In this document: piece after piece, positions 7,404 through 16,359 of the stretch
Numbering within the stretch: the stretch's first letter is position 1
Layout of the letters: each line of letters starts with the position of its first letter
DNA from: Clostridium amylolyticum
GTDB taxonomy: Bacteria; Bacillota; Clostridia; Clostridiales; Clostridiaceae
DNA length: 64,000 bases
Reading direction: 5' to 3'
Assembly (NCBI RefSeq): GCF_900142075.1
Contig: NZ_FQZO01000001.1
Location: 865,586 to 929,585 of the forward strand
Notes under the pieces: model-generated
Databases searched by the model: none
What the model was told of the DNA's origin: nothing
What the model saw: the letters and a program-made list of their open reading frames with translations, nothing else
Position numbers and translations under genes: made by a program

Positions 7404-10046
7404 CTAAAGTAAAGATTTGGAATCTTTATTAAGTTTATATAATATATTAATAGCTTCCATAGGAGTAAGGTTAATTATGTCTATATTAGATATATCTTTT
7501 ATAAAGCTATCTTTTTCCATATCCATTAATCCTAATTGTACACCTTCATTATGTACAGCTTTCTTAGAAGCCTTAGCTCTATTATTCTCCACTTTGCCAT
7601 TATTAATCTCCCTGGTACTATTACCATTTATATCTTCTTTAGATGAAGCTTCTAAGTTAGCTAATATTTCCTTTGCTCTTATTATAACCTCTTCAGGAAG
7701 TCCAGCCAGTTTAGCAACTTCTATTCCATAAGACTGATCTGCCCCTCCCCTAATAATTTTTCTTAAAAACACTATGTTATTGTTAACTTCTTTAACAGCA
7801 ACAGAAAAGTTTTTAATTCCCTCCATCTTATCTTCTAACTTAGTTAATTCATGATAATGCGTTGCAAATAATGTTTTACACTTTAAATCACTTTTTGAGC
7901 ATATATATTCTATTACTGACCAGGCTATGCTAAGTCCATCGTAGGTACTGGTTCCCCTACCCACTTCGTCTAATAAAACCAAACTGTTTTGTGTAGCATA
8001 TCTTAGTATATTAGATACTTCAGACATTTCTACCATAAAGGTACTTTTACCCCCTGCCAAATCATCGGAGGCTCCAATCCTGGTAAATATTTTATCATTA
8101 ATGCATAAATTAGCTTTTTTAGCAGGTACAAAGCTACCTATTTGCGCCATAATGGATATTAAAGCTACCTGCCTCATGTAAGTAGATTTTCCCGCCATAT
8201 TTGGTCCTGTAACCAGTAAAAGCTGATAATCTTTAGAGTTTAATAAGCAGTTATTGCTTATGAAGGTACCTTTGGGTATTACTTTTTCCACTACAGGGTG
8301 CCTGCCTTCATTGATTTCAATTATGTTCTCCTCATTTATAGAAGGCTTTGTGTACTTATTTTCCCTGGCTACTAAAGCCAAAGATAAAATACAATCTATT
8401 TCTGCAATGAGCTTAGAAGATTTTTTTATCTTAAATATCTCTTTTTCTATGGAATCCCTTATTTTAACAAAAGCTTCGTACTCCAATTGTACTAATTTTT
8501 CTTCAGCTCCTAGAATTTTGTTCTCCATTTCTTTAAGCTCTTCGGTTATAAATCTTTCTGCGTTGGCTAAGGTCTGCTTTCTAGTATATCTTCCTTCAGG
8601 TATTAACGCATAATTAGCCCTACTTATCTCTATATAATAACCAAACACCTTATTAAATCCAACTTTTAAGGACCTAATTCCAGTAATTTCTCGCTCTTTA
8701 ATTTCTAAATTTGCAATCCACTCTTTACCATTAATTTTTGCTGCTCTTAGCTCATCTATTTCAGCATCATAACCAGTTTTAATTAAATTGCCCTCTTTCA
8801 AAGTTACTGAAGGCTCTTCCTGTATAGCATTTCCTATTAAAGTAGAAATGTGATTTAAATCCTCTAAACCATTATTAATATTTTTAAATAATGGAGAGGA
8901 TAAATTAGATAATACCTCTTTAATATAAGGAATATTTACAATAGAATTTTTAAGGGATAAAAGCTCCCTAGCATTTACATTCTTTGCAGCAATTTTACCA
9001 GAGATCCTTTCTATATCATAAACTTTCTTTAATGTGCTCTGTAATTCCTCAGACAGCTTCAGATTATCTTTTAATTCTTCCACTGCATTAAGCCTAAGAT
9101 CTATATGCTGCTTACTAAGAAGAGGCTGTTCTACCCATTTCCTCATGGTTCTGCTGCCCATAGAGGTAACTGTCTTATCTAATACCCATAATAAAGAACC
9201 CTTCTTACTCTTTTCTCTTATAGTTTCTGTAATCTCAAGATTTCTTCTAGAGTTAATATCCATAGCCATATATTGTTCTGTACTATATACTTGAGCATTA
9301 TTTACATTGGACAATGAAGTTTTTTGAGTATCCAATATATAGTTAAGTATAGCCGTTATAGAGTAAAGCATGGTGGTATTTTCAAATTCTTTGGTAGATA
9401 ATTGTTTAAGAACAATTTCAGAAGCCTTTTCAGTAAAGAAATCATGATGTTTTTTTGTTATGTAAATAGTAGATAAATTTGCAATTTCCTCGTATATCTT
9501 TGATGATATATTTTCATTTAATATGATTTCCGTAGGCATTACCTTATAAATCTCATCTATTATCTTTTGATAATCCATTATAAATTCTGTAGTATATAAC
9601 TCTCCTGTAGATATATCTACATAACTAATGGAGGCTAAATCCTTATCTTTATCCGTATAAATGCTCATTATAAAGTTATTTTTATCCTCATGAAGAAAAT
9701 TTCCTTCATTAAAGGTACCTGGAGTAACCACCTTTATTACATCTCTTTTAACAATGCCCTTAGCTAAAGCTGGATCTTCAACCTGTTCACATATTGCAAC
9801 CTTATACCCTTTGCTTATAAGCCTTACTAAGTAAGAATTAGCAGCATGATAGGGTATTCCACACATAGGGGCTCTATCTTCCAGACCACAGTCTCTTCCT
9901 GTTAATACAAGCTCTAGCTCTCTGGAAGCAACTTCTGCATCTTCAAAGAACATTTCATAAAAATCTCCAAGTCTAAAGAACAATATGCAATCTTTATAAT
10001 TTTCTTTAATCTCAAAATATTGCTGCATCATAGGTGTTAAAGCCAT
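7404..10046 (-). CDS. mutS: DNA mismatch repair ATPase MutS
   Basis: Recognises mispaired bases and small loops and recruits MutL. The 880-residue protein shows the mismatch-contacting Phe-x-Glu in GDFYEMFFEDA near residue 29, the connector and lever domains, and the C-terminal ABC-type ATPase with Walker A GPNMAGKST, the signature-like STFMVEMSE, Walker B LVLLDEVGRGTST and the His of FATHYHEL. The C-terminal helix-turn-helix dimerisation region (MEAINILYKL) is present. Start supported by AAGGGGG seven bases upstream. Intact, in contrast to the frameshifted mutL downstream. Confidence 0.97.
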   Translation of the reverse strand: MALTPMMQQYFEIKENYKDCILFFRLGDFYEMFFEDAEVASRELELVLTGRDCGLEDRAPMCGIPYHAANSYLVRLISKGYKVAICEQVEDPALAKGIVKRDVIKVVTPGTFNEGNFLHEDKNNFIMSIYTDKDKDLASISYVDISTGELYTTEFIMDYQKIIDEIYKVMPTEIILNENISSKIYEEIANLSTIYITKKHHDFFTEKASEIVLKQLSTKEFENTTMLYSITAILNYILDTQKTSLSNVNNAQVYSTEQYMAMDINSRRNLEITETIREKSKKGSLLWVLDKTVTSMGSRTMRKWVEQPLLSKQHIDLRLNAVEELKDNLKLSEELQSTLKKVYDIERISGKIAAKNVNARELLSLKNSIVNIPYIKEVLSNLSSPLFKNINNGLEDLNHISTLIGNAIQEEPSVTLKEGNLIKTGYDAEIDELRAAKINGKEWIANLEIKEREITGIRSLKVGFNKVFGYYIEISRANYALIPEGRYTRKQTLANAERFITEELKEMENKILGAEEKLVQLEYEAFVKIRDSIEKEIFKIKKSSKLIAEIDCILSLALVARENKYTKPSINEENIIEINEGRHPVVEKVIPKGTFISNNCLLNSKDYQLLLVTGPNMAGKSTYMRQVALISIMAQIGSFVPAKKANLCINDKIFTRIGASDDLAGGKSTFMVEMSEVSNILRYATQNSLVLLDEVGRGTSTYDGLSIAWSVIEYICSKSDLKCKTLFATHYHELTKLEDKMEGIKNFSVAVKEVNNNIVFLRKIIRGGADQSYGIEVAKLAGLPEEVIIRAKEILANLEASSKEDINGNSTREINNGKVENNRAKASKKAVHNEGVQLGLMDMEKDSFIKDISNIDIINLTPMEAINILYKLNKDSKSLL

Positions 10047-10071
10047 TATCGCACCCCCTTATAATAAATTT

Positions 10072-10098
10072 AAAAAGCTCTTATTTAAAGAGCTTTTT
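10072..10098 (-). terminator. Terminator-like hairpin between miaB and mutS
   Basis: A perfect 11-bp stem (AAAAAGCTCTT with AAGAGCTTTTT, five-base loop) stands in the 54-base gap. On the minus strand it begins three bases after the miaB stop and ends in T5, so it should reduce readthrough from miaB into mutS. Confidence 0.75.
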
Positions 10099-10100
10099 AA

Positions 10101-11435
10101 CTACTTTATTTCTTCACCATTAAGAGAAAAGGATTGAGCTTTGGTTATCTTCACATTTACAAGACTTCCAATGCTTTCTTTATCCCCTGCAAAGTTTACA
10201 AGCTTTCCTGTTCTTGTTCTTCCCATAAGCCTTGTACTGTCGTTTTTACTTTCTCCTTCTACTAGTACTTCTACCACTTTACCCTCATACTCTTTATTCT
10301 TCTTTGCAGAAGCTTCATTTATTACTTCAATAAGCCTATTAAACCTTTCATGCTTAACAGAATCATCTATTTGATCTTCCATCTTATCTGCAGGAGTATA
10401 TTTTCTTCGAGAATATATAAAGGTATATGCTGAATCAAATTCAACTTCCTTTACTAAGCTTAAAGTTTCTTCAAAGTCCTCTTCAGTTTCTCCTGGGAAA
10501 CCTACAATTATATCAGTAGAAATAGCCACATCAGGAATTTCTTTTTTAATTTTTCTAATTAAATTAAGATAATCTTCTCTGGTATATTTTCTATTCATTA
10601 TTTTAAGGATTCTTGAAGATCCGCTTTGTACTGGTAAATGAATCTGCTCACAAATTTTAGTCCCTTCTTTTATGGCTTTTATTACATCTTCAGATAAGTC
10701 TTTAGGATGTGAAGTCATAAATCTTAGTCTTTCAAGGCCAGGTATCTTATCTATCCTCTTTAATAAATCAGCAAAAGTAATTTCAGGGTCTAAGCCTTTT
10801 CCGTAAGAATTAACATTCTGACCTAATAAAGTAATTTCTTTATACCCTTCATTTACAAGCTCAATTATTTCATTTTCTATATCTTCAGGCTTTCTACTGC
10901 GTTCTCTTCCTCTTACATATGGGACTACGCAATATGTACAAAAGTTATTACAGCCATACATTATAGTAACATAAGCTTTAGCATCGCTTTTTCGCTCTAT
11001 AGGCATACCTTCTATAATTTCAGTTTCTTTATCCATTATTTCTTTAACTACAACATTTTCTTGCTTAACTCTATTTAAATACTCTGGGAACTTATATGCA
11101 TTATGAGTCCCAAAAACTATGTCCACATAAGGGAATCTTCTAACAATATCTTCAGCCATACCTTTTTGCTGCATCATACAACCACATACCGCTATTACTA
11201 AGTCAGGATTTTTTTCTTTTAGCTTTCTTAGTGTTCCTAAGTTTCCAAACACTTTTAATTCTGCATTTTCCCTAACACAGCAAGTATTAAATATTATTAT
11301 GGATGCTTCTTCTCTATTAAGAGTATCAGTATATCCAATATTTTTCAACATTCCTGCAAGCTTCTCAGAATCTTCTTCATTCATTTGACAACCCCAGGTT
11401 TCAATATAGTATTTTGGCATTTGTTCTTGAATCAT
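10101..11435 (-). CDS. miaB: tRNA-2-methylthio-N6-dimethylallyladenosine synthase MiaB
   Basis: Radical-SAM methylthiotransferase that converts i6A37 of tRNA to ms2i6A37, following MiaA. The 444-residue protein has the N-terminal UPF0004 domain with three cluster cysteines (TWGCQMNEED, NTCCVRENAE, AVCGCMMQQ), the radical-SAM motif Cys-x3-Cys-x2-Cys in CNNFCTYCVVPYVRGRE at about residue 160, and a C-terminal TRAM domain (from about 375). Full length. The M6 start (MPKYYIETWGCQMN) is a possible alternative. First gene of the block. Confidence 0.96.
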   Translation of the reverse strand: MIQEQMPKYYIETWGCQMNEEDSEKLAGMLKNIGYTDTLNREEASIIIFNTCCVRENAELKVFGNLGTLRKLKEKNPDLVIAVCGCMMQQKGMAEDIVRRFPYVDIVFGTHNAYKFPEYLNRVKQENVVVKEIMDKETEIIEGMPIERKSDAKAYVTIMYGCNNFCTYCVVPYVRGRERSRKPEDIENEIIELVNEGYKEITLLGQNVNSYGKGLDPEITFADLLKRIDKIPGLERLRFMTSHPKDLSEDVIKAIKEGTKICEQIHLPVQSGSSRILKIMNRKYTREDYLNLIRKIKKEIPDVAISTDIIVGFPGETEEDFEETLSLVKEVEFDSAYTFIYSRRKYTPADKMEDQIDDSVKHERFNRLIEVINEASAKKNKEYEGKVVEVLVEGESKNDSTRLMGRTRTGKLVNFAGDKESIGSLVNVKITKAQSFSLNGEEIK

Positions 11436-11680
11436 TCATATACCCCTTTTTTTATATATTATCTATCTTTATAATTATATATAATTTAATAAATTTTTTA
11501 AAGTTATTTTTAAAACTTAATATTTCTGATACTATGTATATAAAAAGTAGTAAATAAAGTAAAAACATTATTCAAATATTGTTAATTTACTTATTATTCT
11601 GAAAATGGTTTCATGTTATTATATACTTAGAGGGACAGACATAATAAATATAAAAAAAATAATACAATGGGGGTAAACAT

Positions 11681-12865
11681 ATGAATTTTAATTATTCTGA
11701 AAGAATGCAAGGCATAAAGGCTTCCGAAATTAGAGAGCTTTTAAAACTTACAGAGCAACCTGATATTATTTCTTTTGCTGGTGGACTACCTGCTCCAGAA
11801 TTGTTTCCATTAGATCATATAAAAGAAATTGCCTACAATGTTATACAGGACCAAGGTAAATCAGCATTGCAGTATAGTGCTACAGAAGGCTATCCTTTAT
11901 TAAGGGAAATCATCTGTGAGCAGCGAATTAAAGGTAATTTAGATAACCCCTCTCCTAAGAACATATTAATAACCAGTGGATCTCAACAAGCACTTGAATT
12001 CTCAGGAAAATTATTTATAAACAAGGGCGACGTAATAATATGTGAAAGTCCAAGCTATTTAGGAGCTATAAATGCTTTTAAAGCATATCAGCCTACCTTT
12101 GTAGAGGTTCCTATGGACGAAGATGGTATAGTAATAGAAAAGCTAGAAGAGGTTTTAATAAAATATCCTAATGCTAAGTTTATATACACCATTCCTGACT
12201 ATCAAAACCCTACAGGTATAACCTTATCTGTAGAAAGAAGAAAAAAGATGGTGGAATTAGCTGAAAAATATAACATACCTATCATTGAAGATAGTCCTTA
12301 TGGAGAGCTTGCCTTAGAAGGCAGTGTTAACCCTTCCATAAAAAGCTTTGACAAAAATGGATATGTAATTCAGCTAGGTACCTTTTCAAAAACTTTCTGT
12401 CCAGGCTTTAGAATTGGATGGATTTATGCTCACGAAGATGTATTACAAAAATATATTATGATTAAACAAGGTGCCGACCTGCAGTGTAGTACCATAGATC
12501 AAAGAATAGTTGCACATTACATGGAAAAACATAGCTTAGATGATCATATAAATAAAATTATTGAAGTGTACAAAAAGAGAAGAAACACCATGATAGATAG
12601 CATGATTAAGTATTTTCCAAAGGAAATTAAGTTTACCCATTCTAAGGGTGGTTTATTTACTTGGGTAGAACTTAAAGAAAATATGAACTCTGCAGATATT
12701 TTACGCGAAGCATTAGAAGAAAAGGTTGCTTTCGTTCCTGGCGCATCCTTCTTCCCTAATGGTGGTAAACATAATTATTTTAGACTTAATTATTCAAACA
12801 TGCCAGAGGATAAAATAATTATAGGTATAGAAAGATTAGGTAATGTATTAAAAAAATATTATTAA
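11681..12865 (+). CDS. PLP-dependent aminotransferase, class I/II (2-aminoadipate transaminase-like)
   Basis: A 394-residue fold-type I aminotransferase. The N-terminal ISFAGGLPAPELFP and LQYSATEGYPLLRE are typical of the LysN / alpha-aminoadipate / branched-chain aminotransferase group that lacks the MocR DNA-binding domain. The Schiff-base lysine is in GTFSKTFCPGFRIGW; IPDYQNPTG and the C-terminal Arg of NYFRLNYSN bind substrate carboxylate. GGGGGT stands six bases before the ATG. Divergent from miaB. It likely moves amino groups between 2-oxoglutarate and hydrophobic or dicarboxylic 2-oxo acids; exact substrate not readable. Confidence 0.85.
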   Translation: MNFNYSERMQGIKASEIRELLKLTEQPDIISFAGGLPAPELFPLDHIKEIAYNVIQDQGKSALQYSATEGYPLLREIICEQRIKGNLDNPSPKNILITSGSQQALEFSGKLFINKGDVIICESPSYLGAINAFKAYQPTFVEVPMDEDGIVIEKLEEVLIKYPNAKFIYTIPDYQNPTGITLSVERRKKMVELAEKYNIPIIEDSPYGELALEGSVNPSIKSFDKNGYVIQLGTFSKTFCPGFRIGWIYAHEDVLQKYIMIKQGADLQCSTIDQRIVAHYMEKHSLDDHINKIIEVYKKRRNTMIDSMIKYFPKEIKFTHSKGGLFTWVELKENMNSADILREALEEKVAFVPGASFFPNGGKHNYFRLNYSNMPEDKIIIGIERLGNVLKKYY

Positions 12866-12898
12866 TTTAAACAAAAACTAATAATTGGGGCAAATAAA

Positions 12899-12936
12899 AT
12901 CACTCCTTATATGAAAAATTATATATAAGGAGTGAT
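12899..12936 (+). promoter_or_regulatory. Hairpin that buries the ribosome site of the 49-codon gene
   Basis: A perfect 14-bp stem (12899-12912 with 12923-12936, ten-base loop). The right arm contains AAGGAG (12927-12932), the only good ribosome site for the ORF at 12944, and the left arm contains its complement CTCCTT. No T run follows, so it is not a standard terminator. Folding would block translation of the small gene. Confidence 0.6.
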
Positions 12937-12943
12937 GATTATT

Positions 12944-13093
12944 ATGTATGATAAAAAGAAAGAACAAACAAATAATACTTTAGTTTCAAAATCATCCATA
13001 ATCATGGATAGACCATATTATGGTTATGATAAAAGTAATGGTATAATAAATGTTAAAACTTCAGGAGTTCCAACAGAAAATCTATTTTTTTAA
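12944..13093 (+). CDS. Small protein of unknown function (49 aa)
   Basis: ATG-initiated frame ending at TAA 13091-13093: a Lys/Gln/Asn-rich start (MYDKKKEQTN), a hydrophilic middle with MDRPYYGYDKSNG, and a hydrophobic end ENLFF. No signal peptide, transmembrane helix or known domain. An AAGGAG site lies 11 bases upstream; an in-frame ATG at 12935 is only two bases from that site and less likely. It precedes the second aminotransferase by 22 bases and would be cotranscribed with it. Too short to classify. Confidence 0.5.
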   Translation: MYDKKKEQTNNTLVSKSSIIMDRPYYGYDKSNGIINVKTSGVPTENLFF

Positions 13094-13115
13094 TTATATG
13101 AGGGGGATATTATTC

Positions 13116-14312
13116 ATGAATTTATCAAAAAGAATAGAAAGTATGCAATTTTCACCTATTAGAAAATTAAATCAATATGCTGACGAGGCTAGAAGTAAAG
13201 GGCTTAAAGTAATTGGATTAAACATAGGCCAGCCAGATATTGAAACTCCTTCTGTATTCTTTGAATCCATTAAGAACTTTGATTCAAAGGTATTAGCTTA
13301 TACCGATTCAAAGGGTATTCCTAGCCTTTTAGACAGCTTTATAAAGTACTACAATAACCTAGGATTCAATTTAAACAAAGACGAAATTCTAATAACCAAC
13401 GGTGGTAGTGAAGCCTTGTTATTTGCCATGCTCACCATATGTGATCCCGGTGAGGAAATAATTATACCAGAACCTTTTTATACTAACTATAACAGCTTCA
13501 GTGATATTGCCTCTGTAAATGTTGTTCCTTTTAAAACTTTTGCAGAAGATGGTTTCAGACTTCCATCTAAAAGTGAAATAGAAAGTAAGATTAGCCCTAA
13601 AACTCGTGGAATTTTAATATCAAACCCTGGTAACCCTACTGGTGTAGTATATACTAGAGAAGAAATTAAAATGCTAGTGGAAATTGCTATGGAAAATGAC
13701 TTATATCTTATTTCCGATGAAGTATATAGAGAGTTTGTTTATGATGATCTTACAGCTGTTTCTGCCTTAGAATTTACTGAAGCAGAGGATAGAATAATAA
13801 TTATAGATAGTATTTCTAAGAGATATAGTGCTTGCGGGGCAAGGATAGGTGCCATGATTTCAAAAAATAAAACCTTGATGCATACTGCATTAAAACTAAG
13901 TCAATCCAGATTATGCTCTCCTACCATTGAGCAAGTTGCTGCAGCTGGCCTTATTAATACACCAAAAGATTATTTTTATGAAGTTAATAGAGAATATGCA
14001 AATAGAAGAGATATTCTATTTGATTGCTTAAAAACTCTTCCTGATATTATATGTCAAAAACCTACAGGAGCTTTCTATCTCATTGCAAAATTGCCCATAA
14101 AAGATTCAGATCATTTTGCAACTTGGCTTTTAAGGGAGTTTTCTATAGATAATAAGACCGTAATGATAGCACCTGCCTCAGGCTTTTATGCTACAGAAGG
14201 TTTAGGTGAGGATGAAGTTAGATTATCTTATTGTGTAAATCAGCAAGACTTAAAAGATGCAGCAAATATACTGATTAAAGGTCTTTTAGAATATAAAAAA
14301 ATATATGTATAA
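13116..14312 (+). CDS. PLP-dependent aminotransferase, class I/II (aspartate aminotransferase-like)
   Basis: A 398-residue aminotransferase of the AspB/Ib group. Features: LNIGQPDIETP, the AYTDSKGIPSL segment, SNPGNPTGVVYT, the PLP-phosphate/Schiff-base region IDSISKRYSACGARIG and the carboxylate-binding Arg of DEVRLSYCVN. The frame is open from 13050, but ATG 13116 has GAGGGGG upstream and starts the conserved MNLSKRIESMQFSPIRKL; the earlier region belongs to the small gene. A bidirectional terminator follows. It may act with the first aminotransferase in amino-acid synthesis or degradation. Confidence 0.88.
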   Translation: MNLSKRIESMQFSPIRKLNQYADEARSKGLKVIGLNIGQPDIETPSVFFESIKNFDSKVLAYTDSKGIPSLLDSFIKYYNNLGFNLNKDEILITNGGSEALLFAMLTICDPGEEIIIPEPFYTNYNSFSDIASVNVVPFKTFAEDGFRLPSKSEIESKISPKTRGILISNPGNPTGVVYTREEIKMLVEIAMENDLYLISDEVYREFVYDDLTAVSALEFTEAEDRIIIIDSISKRYSACGARIGAMISKNKTLMHTALKLSQSRLCSPTIEQVAAAGLINTPKDYFYEVNREYANRRDILFDCLKTLPDIICQKPTGAFYLIAKLPIKDSDHFATWLLREFSIDNKTVMIAPASGFYATEGLGEDEVRLSYCVNQQDLKDAANILIKGLLEYKKIYV

Positions 14313-14340
14313 AAAAATAGAGGTTTTACCTCTATTTTTT
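14312..14340. terminator. Bidirectional terminator between convergent genes
   Basis: AAAAAATAGAGG pairs with CCTCTATTTTTT around a five-base loop. It overlaps both the end of the aminotransferase gene and the 3' end of the minus-strand GNAT gene. Confidence 0.85.
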
Positions 14341-15210
14341 TGGCATATATTCATAACTAAATATATTACTATAAGTTCTAAAGCCTGCATTGCTATATAA
14401 TTTAATAGCATCTATATTATCAGGATTTACCCTTAAATAAATATTATTAAATCCAATAATCTTTCCCTGTGAAAGAATGTAACTCAAAAATAAATTTCCA
14501 TAACCTTTATGCCTATATTCTTGAATAATTCCAAAGTTAACTAATAAAGCAGAATCTTCATAATCATGCTTTATTAATTGTCCATATCCAATATACTTAC
14601 CATCCACTAATATAAAGTATCCTGCACCTTCTATATAATAACTTTGAAACTCATCATCTATTATATCTTTTAAGCTTAATGGAATTCTCTTATCACTTTT
14701 AAAAATTTCATTCTGCAGTTTCCATCTTTTTCTTTCATCTATATTTTCTTGAAATATTCTATATTGTATATTTGAATTATCTTCAGTGTCCTCCATTAAA
14801 TCTTCTGCTAATCTTTTCATTTCTATGGAGTGATTTTTTCTAATAAAGCCTAATTTTTCTAAGGCCATTTTATTTTCATGGTTTAAACGGCATTCATAAT
14901 AAACCGTATGGTTACCATGTAAAAAATATAATATATGTTTTAGTTCAATACTCTCCTTAATATCCTCTAGATATAAGGATAATATCTTAAATAGTCTTTC
15001 ATTGGTTCTTTCTATCCATATAAAGCCTATATATTCCTTATCATCCTTAAACAAAAATACTTTTTTCTTAAGCTTTAGTATGGTAAAAAAATCCAACTTT
15101 TTAAACTCACTGTAAAAATCTTCGTTTAACTCATTAAACTCCTTGGCTTTAAGAAGAAAATTATGAAGTTTTTCTTTATTATTTTTATTTACTTGTTCTA
15201 TTACGACCAT
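14332..15210 (-). CDS. GNAT-family N-acetyltransferase with tandem-like domains
   Basis: A 292-residue protein. The C-terminal half (about 155-285) is a clear GNAT fold with the acetyl-CoA-binding signature EYRHKGYGNLFLSYIL and the closing LYSNAGFRTYS. The N-terminal half has a weaker GNAT-like arrangement without the R/Q-x2-G-x-G/A motif, so the protein probably arose by domain duplication with one active site. Substrate unknown. It is nine bases downstream of the CotS-like kinase gene and probably cotranscribed; a link to sporulation is only inferred from that. Confidence 0.8.
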   Translation of the reverse strand: MVVIEQVNKNNKEKLHNFLLKAKEFNELNEDFYSEFKKLDFFTILKLKKKVFLFKDDKEYIGFIWIERTNERLFKILSLYLEDIKESIELKHILYFLHGNHTVYYECRLNHENKMALEKLGFIRKNHSIEMKRLAEDLMEDTEDNSNIQYRIFQENIDERKRWKLQNEIFKSDKRIPLSLKDIIDDEFQSYYIEGAGYFILVDGKYIGYGQLIKHDYEDSALLVNFGIIQEYRHKGYGNLFLSYILSQGKIIGFNNIYLRVNPDNIDAIKLYSNAGFRTYSNIFSYEYMPKK

Positions 15211-15219
15211 ACATACCTC

Positions 15220-16260
15220 TTATAGTAAATTAATATACTGCTGAAACTCTATTAAAAAAGTTTCATATCTTTTCTTATATTTGTATATCTTTTTTATTTT
15301 TTTCATAAACCTTATTTCTGACCAGTTATTAGTTTTAACATATCTTTTTTTTCCTAACTTCCAAAATCTATGAGGAAATGCTATAGCAGCTAAAATTAAC
15401 TTTAATTCTAACTTAGTTAATTTTTTTTCAGAGCTATATGCTTCTATTATACACCTTGCTTTTTCAAAATCCCATTTATAATTATGACTAAACATAAGTC
15501 TTTGTATTAATTTAGCTAAATCTATTATCTGAATATCTATAATAATGCTATCTAAATCGATTAAATAATAAACATCATCTTTTTTTATTATATTTTGATA
15601 ATAAAAGCTATCATGACACAACCCTTTTTCTAAGGTGATAATTTTATTATAATCACAAGATCTAATTAAATCTAAGGCAAACTTTCCATAATTATATTGG
15701 TCTAAAATTTCCTGCTGGTATAATCTATCAAATTCTGATGTTAATATCTTATTTTTAATAATATACTGATATTTCTTTAGATCTCCTAATTTTTTCTCGT
15801 AGGTACTTATCCATCTATTAGAGTAATCTTTTATAAGCAGGCTTTTTGTATTTATTTTATTTGAATATATATGGAAGTCTGCAAGAAGCTTAACGCAGCT
15901 TTCAACTTCATCAAAAGTATTTAAATTGCTTTCTATACCATCAATCCAAGTGGTAACATAAAATATATAGCCAGCTTCTTTTACATATAACTTTTTATTT
16001 CTTGTTAAAATATACTTAGCAATCTTATCAAACCCTACCTTAAATAATTCCTCGGTAAGTATAAAGCCATTTTTTACTTTATATTCACCATGTTTCATAC
16101 GTTTTAAACAAAATATACCTTCTTTTGCCGTTATCTTATAAGCACTTCGTTTTTTGTGAACACTTAATATACTTATTTCATAATTTTTTAACACTTTACC
16201 TAGGATTACTCTTTCAGTATCAATAATATTTTCGTCATAAATACATGTAAAGGAAATCAC
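15220..16260 (-). CDS. CotS-family spore coat kinase-like protein
   Basis: A 346-residue protein of the protein-kinase/aminoglycoside-phosphotransferase fold, closest in pattern to the CotS/YutH spore-coat proteins. Visible: an N-terminal lobe with EGIFCLKRMKHGEYK (a possible ATP-binding Lys), the catalytic-loop equivalent LCHDSFYYQNII and a metal-loop DLDSIIIDIQIIDLA. The catalytic loop has HDS rather than HGD, so activity is uncertain. Very Lys/Ile/Tyr-rich, typical of coat proteins. Starts with GTG, with AGGAGG six bases upstream. Likely transcribed late in sporulation, but no sigma-K promoter could be assigned. Confidence 0.75.
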   Translation of the reverse strand: MISFTCIYDENIIDTERVILGKVLKNYEISILSVHKKRSAYKITAKEGIFCLKRMKHGEYKVKNGFILTEELFKVGFDKIAKYILTRNKKLYVKEAGYIFYVTTWIDGIESNLNTFDEVESCVKLLADFHIYSNKINTKSLLIKDYSNRWISTYEKKLGDLKKYQYIIKNKILTSEFDRLYQQEILDQYNYGKFALDLIRSCDYNKIITLEKGLCHDSFYYQNIIKKDDVYYLIDLDSIIIDIQIIDLAKLIQRLMFSHNYKWDFEKARCIIEAYSSEKKLTKLELKLILAAIAFPHRFWKLGKKRYVKTNNWSEIRFMKKIKKIYKYKKRYETFLIEFQQYINLL

Positions 16261-16322
16261 ATAAATCCTCCTGATTACATTGCTTATAATATTTATATTT
16301 TTATTATTACTTAATATTACAA

Positions 16323-16349
16323 AAAAGAGAAGGTTTTAAAAAACCTCCC
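16323..16349 (-). terminator. Terminator after the S1-domain gene
   Basis: On the minus strand GAGGTTTT pairs with AAAACCTT and is followed by CTCTTTTTTG. It lies in the gap between the S1 protein gene and the CotS-like gene. Confidence 0.6.
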
Positions 16350-16359
16350 CTTAAAACTA

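Noticed and set aside
11437..11680. Possible riboswitch before the first aminotransferase
   Set aside because: AT-rich with no stable long-range stems or recognised riboswitch core.
12866..12936. Hairpin at 12899-12936 as terminator of the first aminotransferase
   Set aside because: The stem is strong but no T run follows on the plus strand; its right arm contains the ribosome site of the next ORF instead.
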